Origin: Sphagnum compactum | Taxonomy: Eukaryota > Bryophyta > Sphagnopsida > Sphagnales | Length of the DNA: 64,000 nt | Direction of reading: 5' to 3' | NCBI GenBank assembly: GCA_965153455.1 | Contig: OZ234499.1 | Coordinates: 1,984,001-2,048,000, forward strand | Shown: positions 59,055 to 64,000 of the stretch, piece by piece | Position numbering within the stretch: the first letter of the stretch is position 1 | Layout of the letters: each line of letters opens with the position of its first letter | The notes under the pieces: generated by a model | What the model was told of the DNA's origin: nothing | Databases searched by the model: none | Seen by the model: the letters and a program-made list of their open reading frames with translations, nothing else | Position numbers and translations under genes: made by a program

Positions 59055-59216
59055 ATGTGCATGTCATTCATTCATTCCTTTTGCAAAGCCAAGAACAACA
59101 CTAGGCAACTAGTAGCATTCTCTTCTGCCTCCTATATATTCCTTGGTTGTTCTTCTTTGCCTCTCAATCTCGAGAGACTAAGAAGAGCCTACCCACCTGA
59201 CTTTCGTGTTTTGTGA
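59055..59216 (+). CDS. small open frame behind a TATA box, unrecognised
   Basis: A 53-codon frame beginning MCMSFIHSFCKAKN and ending RRAYPPDFRVL, starting about 50 bp after a consensus-like TATA motif (catatataaag, 59001-59011). No family recognised, no signal peptide that I would trust, and no supporting intron. It could be chance. It is recorded because promoter spacing and frame coincide. Confidence 0.15.
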   Translation: MCMSFIHSFCKAKNNTRQLVAFSSASYIFLGCSSLPLNLERLRRAYPPDFRVL

Positions 59217-59244
59217 CAAAAGACTAAAGTTGGGTAGAGTGCAG

Positions 59245-59322
59245 ACCTAAACCCTAGGTTTGGCCAATACACCTAAACCCTTGGTTTTGCCAATACACCT
59301 AAACCCTAGGTTATGGCCAATA
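59245..59322. repeat. 26-bp tandem repeat, 3 units
   Basis: 'acctaaaccct' starts at 59245, 59271 and 59297, each followed by a variant of 'aggtttggccaatac'. Each unit has the telomere-like CCTAAACCCT. Confidence 0.93.
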
Positions 59323-62300
59323 TACGGCATGAAACATGAAAACAACACACACACATATATATATATCCTAGCCAAAGGAAAACAAACACGGGTTGCCAAC
59401 AGAATAATAAGGTAAGGAAGTCACTAACAAAATGAGGTAAGTAGCAGAATTGGGCACGAGGACTGACCTTTGGACCACACCACCTTTCATGCATTAGTGT
59501 GGCCAAAGAAGAAGAAGGGTGGGTCATCCTCCTAAATGAGTATATAGATTTGTTAGCTTCACAAGATGGGAAATGCATAAATTCTTTCAAGAATCGAAAG
59601 GAAGGTCACATATGGAAAACCTTAAACCCTAAAACCCATATTTGAGCTTGCAATTTTCATTTGAAGACATTACAAAATCCAATATTCAGAAATATCTTAT
59701 TTTACTATTTCATTGAAACTTTTTCCCAAAGATTGCATTCTTTGAGGTTTGGATAATCAAATTGCACTTGGCAAAATTTGTAAATTTATTTTATATTTCA
59801 TATTCACTTTAAGACCTTCCAATGAGATTTGTGTTGTGGTTTGTAAAATTGTAGATACTTAAAATTTTAGAGTTTTTGAAAATCTCACTACCAAAAACTC
59901 TAAGTTTAGTTCAAGCTGCTTGGTTGGGTAACCATAATTATTTAGAGGCCGGCTTCCAGGAATTGCGCTACTATTGTTCCAATGTGTTGTTGTACATGGC
60001 TTTCGGTGTTCCATTAGACATGGTTAGAACATGTTCAAAACATTTTCAAATATGGATTCCAAGGTGTTCCCAATGAAAGTCCTCTTGTTCCCATGGGTTG
60101 TTCCCTTTGAATATCCCCAATGCTACCAAACAAGTTACAAAATTTTATACCATAATATTTTAGCACATACCTTGGCTTTTTTTGTCCCACATCTTTTGCA
60201 AGGTTAATGGGTAATTGGCTCCTCTAGGATGGGTATAGATTAATGGGTGAATAGAAGTAAAACCTTCCAATGGAATTGGGCTCCATAAAAGTCTCTAAGT
60301 CATGGTAGGTCCTTAATAACATTGTTTTGGGATAACCCTAAAACCCAAACCATTGATGAATCATTGGGTGAGCTTGCATATATTGTAGAATTGTTGATCA
60401 TTTCATTCAATGCTTTGGGTGCCCTCATTTGTCAACTTTTTATGGTGAGATCTCTTAGACCATTGACATTTAGTTGCTACAAATACTACTCACCAAACCT
60501 TGGGAATACACCTCAATTTTAACCCCTAAAGTACAAAATCACCTTTTACATGTAGCATTCTAGATCCTTCTAGATGTTTAAGAGAACCCAATTTACATTG
60601 TATCTCTTATGACATTTAACATCTAGTCCCCCCCCCCCCGCCCCCCCAAAACAAAGGTCTTTGAAGTTTTTGAGTTTGGAGATTGTTTTCTAAGTATGGT
60701 TTTGAGAGTTTTGTGTCGTGAGATTCCAAAGCCCCATATGAGTACCTAGAGGTGTGGTTGATGTCCGATTTGTTTGCATTCAATTGTTTTTTGAGCTTGG
60801 AGTCCTACATTTGCAAGTAACTTCTCATGATGTGAAAGACGATGTGCATAAAACCCCCATTCCAAGGGTAACCCTCCAAAGATGAAAAAAGATGAAATGT
60901 TGTTCACATTGAATTTGGGTTTCAACAAAATTAATATTTAAAAAATTTATGAAATGAATTTTTTTCTACGAGAAATATGCAATAATTTTATTTTGTTTTG
61001 TGTGTGTGACATTTGCCTTTGTTCCAAGGTTGTTGTCTCACTTCTAGGGGTTTTAGTTTGAATGAGAGCATCCACAAGTCACCCACATTAGGCATTTTCA
61101 ATCATGTGGGGTTGTTTGGGTTAAACAAATGAATCCATTCTTGGTAGATCGTCATTCCCTCATGGAGTTTTGTGAGATTTAATGTTATAAACATTTTAAC
61201 TATCATCAAATCAAAACTAATTAGATAGTAGAAGCATTGCCTTGCGTCAAACTAAACCTTCCCCTCTCATGTCTTGAATTGCATGTTCAACCTTTAAATT
61301 TAGTCCAAAATATGGTTTTCAAACTAAGTCTTACCTTATTTCCAATGAAATTCACAAACATTGTATGACTAAAGTGGTACAAGATTTCATGTTCAAGCAT
61401 TTCAAGCTCCATAATGTAATAAGAGATTCTTTCCCTATGCTTTATCGATAGCCTTTTGTGGTTTCAATAAGTGTTAATTGTGAAAGCTTTTCTTGGTTTC
61501 TCATGAAATGGATTTAACCATCATGGTTTCTACGATCACTCATGTAAGGAACTAAGGAGGTTGCTCACCTCCTTCATTGTAACGTCCTTGTTTGTGTGCA
61601 TAGGAGGAGCATGCACATATGTTTGTTGTGGATTTGTCTATGGTTATGCAATAGCTCCATTTGATTAGAAAACCTCTACCATCACATAACTCAAGGTCAT
61701 GATCTTCAAATCATATGAATTAATTTAGCTCCTCACAACAACCAAATTTAATCTAAAACCCTACACCAAGTCCTTATTGGAAGTCTAACATTGTGCAAGA
61801 AGAACACAAAACTCGTAGGAAGACTGATAAAAGTATAAAAAGAATGTAGTACAACAAACCTAGGAATAATAAATTGCAAATGCTAACAACACAATCTCAA
61901 CAAATATGTTGGCATTGCATTGTTGTGGTAACTTGAGACATTCATTGCTCCTCCAACCCTTCCACACTTTCACAAAACCCCTCTCCAATTTTATATGCAA
62001 AAGTCCTTCCCCTTTGGCTAGAGCCATAAAAGGATTTTTTTTCTTAAAACGATAACATTAAAAACCAATAGTATTTTTTTTTCCCTAATCTATGTGGATG
62101 GTGAATTATCCACAACATTTCTTTTTGTTTCAAAAAAATATGGCATTTTATGTGCTTTCTCTTCTCTCAAAAAACTTATAACCGTGCAAAATTCTTCCAA
62201 ATGTTTACCCAATGTGAGGATTTTGAACATGAATGTTTTGGGGATTTAGTGGATTCATGCTCAATTTCCACGTTATGAGTGAAAGACCTTGTTCCCAAAT

Positions 62301-64000
62301 ATCCATTTTCTTGGTCCTTGCATCCTTATTAAGTTAATTAGATAAGTGAATGATAAGAAATTTCAAAGAATTAGTATATGGGAGATTTTGCATAACCTTT
62401 CATGTGGTCATCCTTGGATAATTAACTTTGTAGTATCCCTTGTATGGTCATCTTTGGACAATTCTAGGGACAATTCCAAAGACTATTACTTCATTTCTAA
62501 GCCTAATTGCTTCATTTTTTTCCTAATAACTACGTCCTATCCTTATCATTCCTTTTCCCTACCCACCAACATGGATATGAAAAGGAAATCAACATGTGTC
62601 TTTTCATGTCCATGATATTTATATTAATTCAAATTAAATTTGACATTGACATAAACAATGATGAGTTATTGAAAACCATATGAAAATATAATAAAATAAT
62701 TTTAAAATAGTTCATTGTCACTAGTAGTGCACATTAGCATAGAACCCAAGTTAGATAGGAAGCGTGATATGGAATGATTGCCAAGAGTAATGAACTAAAT
62801 AACCTAGTTTCGTCCCTTTTTCCAATATATATATTGCCAAGTTAATTTGATTGTATGTGTGTAAATTTCACAAATTTGATAAATATACCAAAGGCTTGCA
62901 AGGAAGTGGGTTTTGTGAATGAAATTAAAAAATTTAGGTTAGGTTTTTTTTGGTTACAACCAAACCAACCAACATTGCTTGTTTTCTTATTTCCTTCTTC
63001 AATGGTATAAATAGAAAGAGTCAGTTGGTTCAAAATAAATTCATTTGAACCAATCTAAAGGCTTTTTTTCTTTTCTTTTCAATTTTTTATTATTGCCAAA
63101 GTGGCAATCATTTAGAAAAAAATTAGTTAATTTTGGATATGAAACAAATATATGAAAGTTTTTAAAAAATGGATTGTGTTATATTATTGGTCACATAGTA
63201 GAACTTATCATAAAAATCTAACAATTTGGGGCGAAAATCTCCATGAAAATCCTATATATATATATGTTGAAATCATTTTTTAAAGTCAAATTTTGACAAA
63301 AAAATTGTTAGGGAAAAGAATCATTGATCCCATGATAAATAACACATATTTTACATTGTAATGGATGGAATCACAAAGTTCACTTCACACTTGTCACAAA
63401 TTAAGGCATGTTGTTATGAGAAAAACCATATTTTGTTACAAGTTGGTTTTTTTCAAAAAAATTGATGGTGGCAAGCAAATTTGTGACATGTTTTTGTGCA
63501 ACCAACTCAATCTTTTAAGCTGAAAGTTGAATGAGAATTAACATATAAACCTAACTTCATTTTTCCTTCTTGATTTAAAAATATTTTACAAAGCAAAATC
63601 TTGCTACTTGCCTAGAGATTAATAACATATTTAATTTTATGAAGTGACAGTGGACTAAAAAATAGTTTACTAAATTGTAAAGCATTTTAAAGTTTCAAGG
63701 TTTTAGGCTTTTGGCAAAGTTTATTAGTGATTTTGACTTTTGGAATTTTTGTTTTTGCATTCATGAAAGATGTTAGCAATGATAGCCCTATATCATGCAA
63801 ATTTCTTTAAAGATGCTACAAGCACGGTTGTAATTTTCTTTTTGTGGTTGGTGGTGTGTGGTTGGAAATTTCATGATGATGTTGGTGTCAAGAAATGGTG
63901 ACAAAGAATCTGGATGAATCAAGATAATTGGTGCGAAAAAGGAAGGGAAAAAAAAAATTGAACAAATTTGTGTGTGAATGTGTAGAAACATGTTTTTTTT
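59323..64000. other. intergenic to window end, no gene seen
   Basis: AT-rich DNA with short frames only. 60628-60647 is a C-rich run interrupted by one G. I find no recognisable exon, structured RNA or complete transposon on either strand. Confidence 0.5.

Noticed and set aside
60628-60647. C-rich run as a functional motif
   Set aside because: Simple homopolymer with one interruption, length likely unreliable, no associated gene.

Overview
The window is nuclear DNA of a land plant. The evidence is five plant-type protein genes with GT-AG introns: a 2-RRM glycine-rich hnRNP, an FQR1-type quinone reductase, the plastid 2-oxoglutarate/malate translocator DiT1, a mitochondrial intermediate peptidase, and a TORTIFOLIA1/SPIRAL2 microtubule-binding protein. 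Telo-box motifs (AAACCCTAA), TTTAGGG tracts, GA-rich leaders and plant-type Helitron and MITE termini agree with this. Compact genes sit in AT-rich, repeat-laden DNA. A seed-free plant (moss, liverwort, lycophyte or fern) would fit, but the species is a guess.

Layout. 1-4039: no recognisable gene, moderate GC, probably 3' flank. 4040-5770 (-): hnRNP-like RNA-binding protein, two coding exons. 6481-6707: pogo/Emigrant-like MITE. 10168-11496 (-): FQR1-like NAD(P)H:quinone oxidoreductase, four coding exons including a 23-nt first exon. 13494-14261: complete short non-autonomous Helitron. 14520-15346: putative hAT-like element. 15.6-22.1 kb: large degenerate repeat block with a 25-bp minisatellite, tRNA-like (SINE-like) segments and signs of a long imperfect inverted repeat. 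23803-26500 (+): DiT1, three coding exons. 31547-31935: 51-bp tandem array. 32990-33540 (-): splice-consistent fragment of a coiled-coil gene. 35.4-37.6 kb: three successive unrelated tandem arrays, nearly every unit carrying a telo-box, leading into the mitochondrial intermediate peptidase gene at 38072-40450 (+), which has no coding introns. 43585-48359 (-): SPR2/TOR1-like gene, eight coding exons, convergent with the peptidase gene. 49.5-64 kb: intergenic, with a 67-bp array, PIF/Harbinger-like MITEs, a 'CCTTGGCA' MITE family and microsatellites.

The five genes do not form a pathway or cluster. They are housekeeping genes for RNA handling, redox defence, plastid nitrogen/carbon exchange, mitochondrial protein maturation and cortical microtubules. 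I found no convincing undescribed multi-gene system. The most unusual structures are the telo-box arrays before the peptidase gene, the 15.6-22.1 kb block, and the clean short Helitron.

All coordinates and splice sites were read by eye. No searches or folding calculations were run, and family names come from remembered sequence features.
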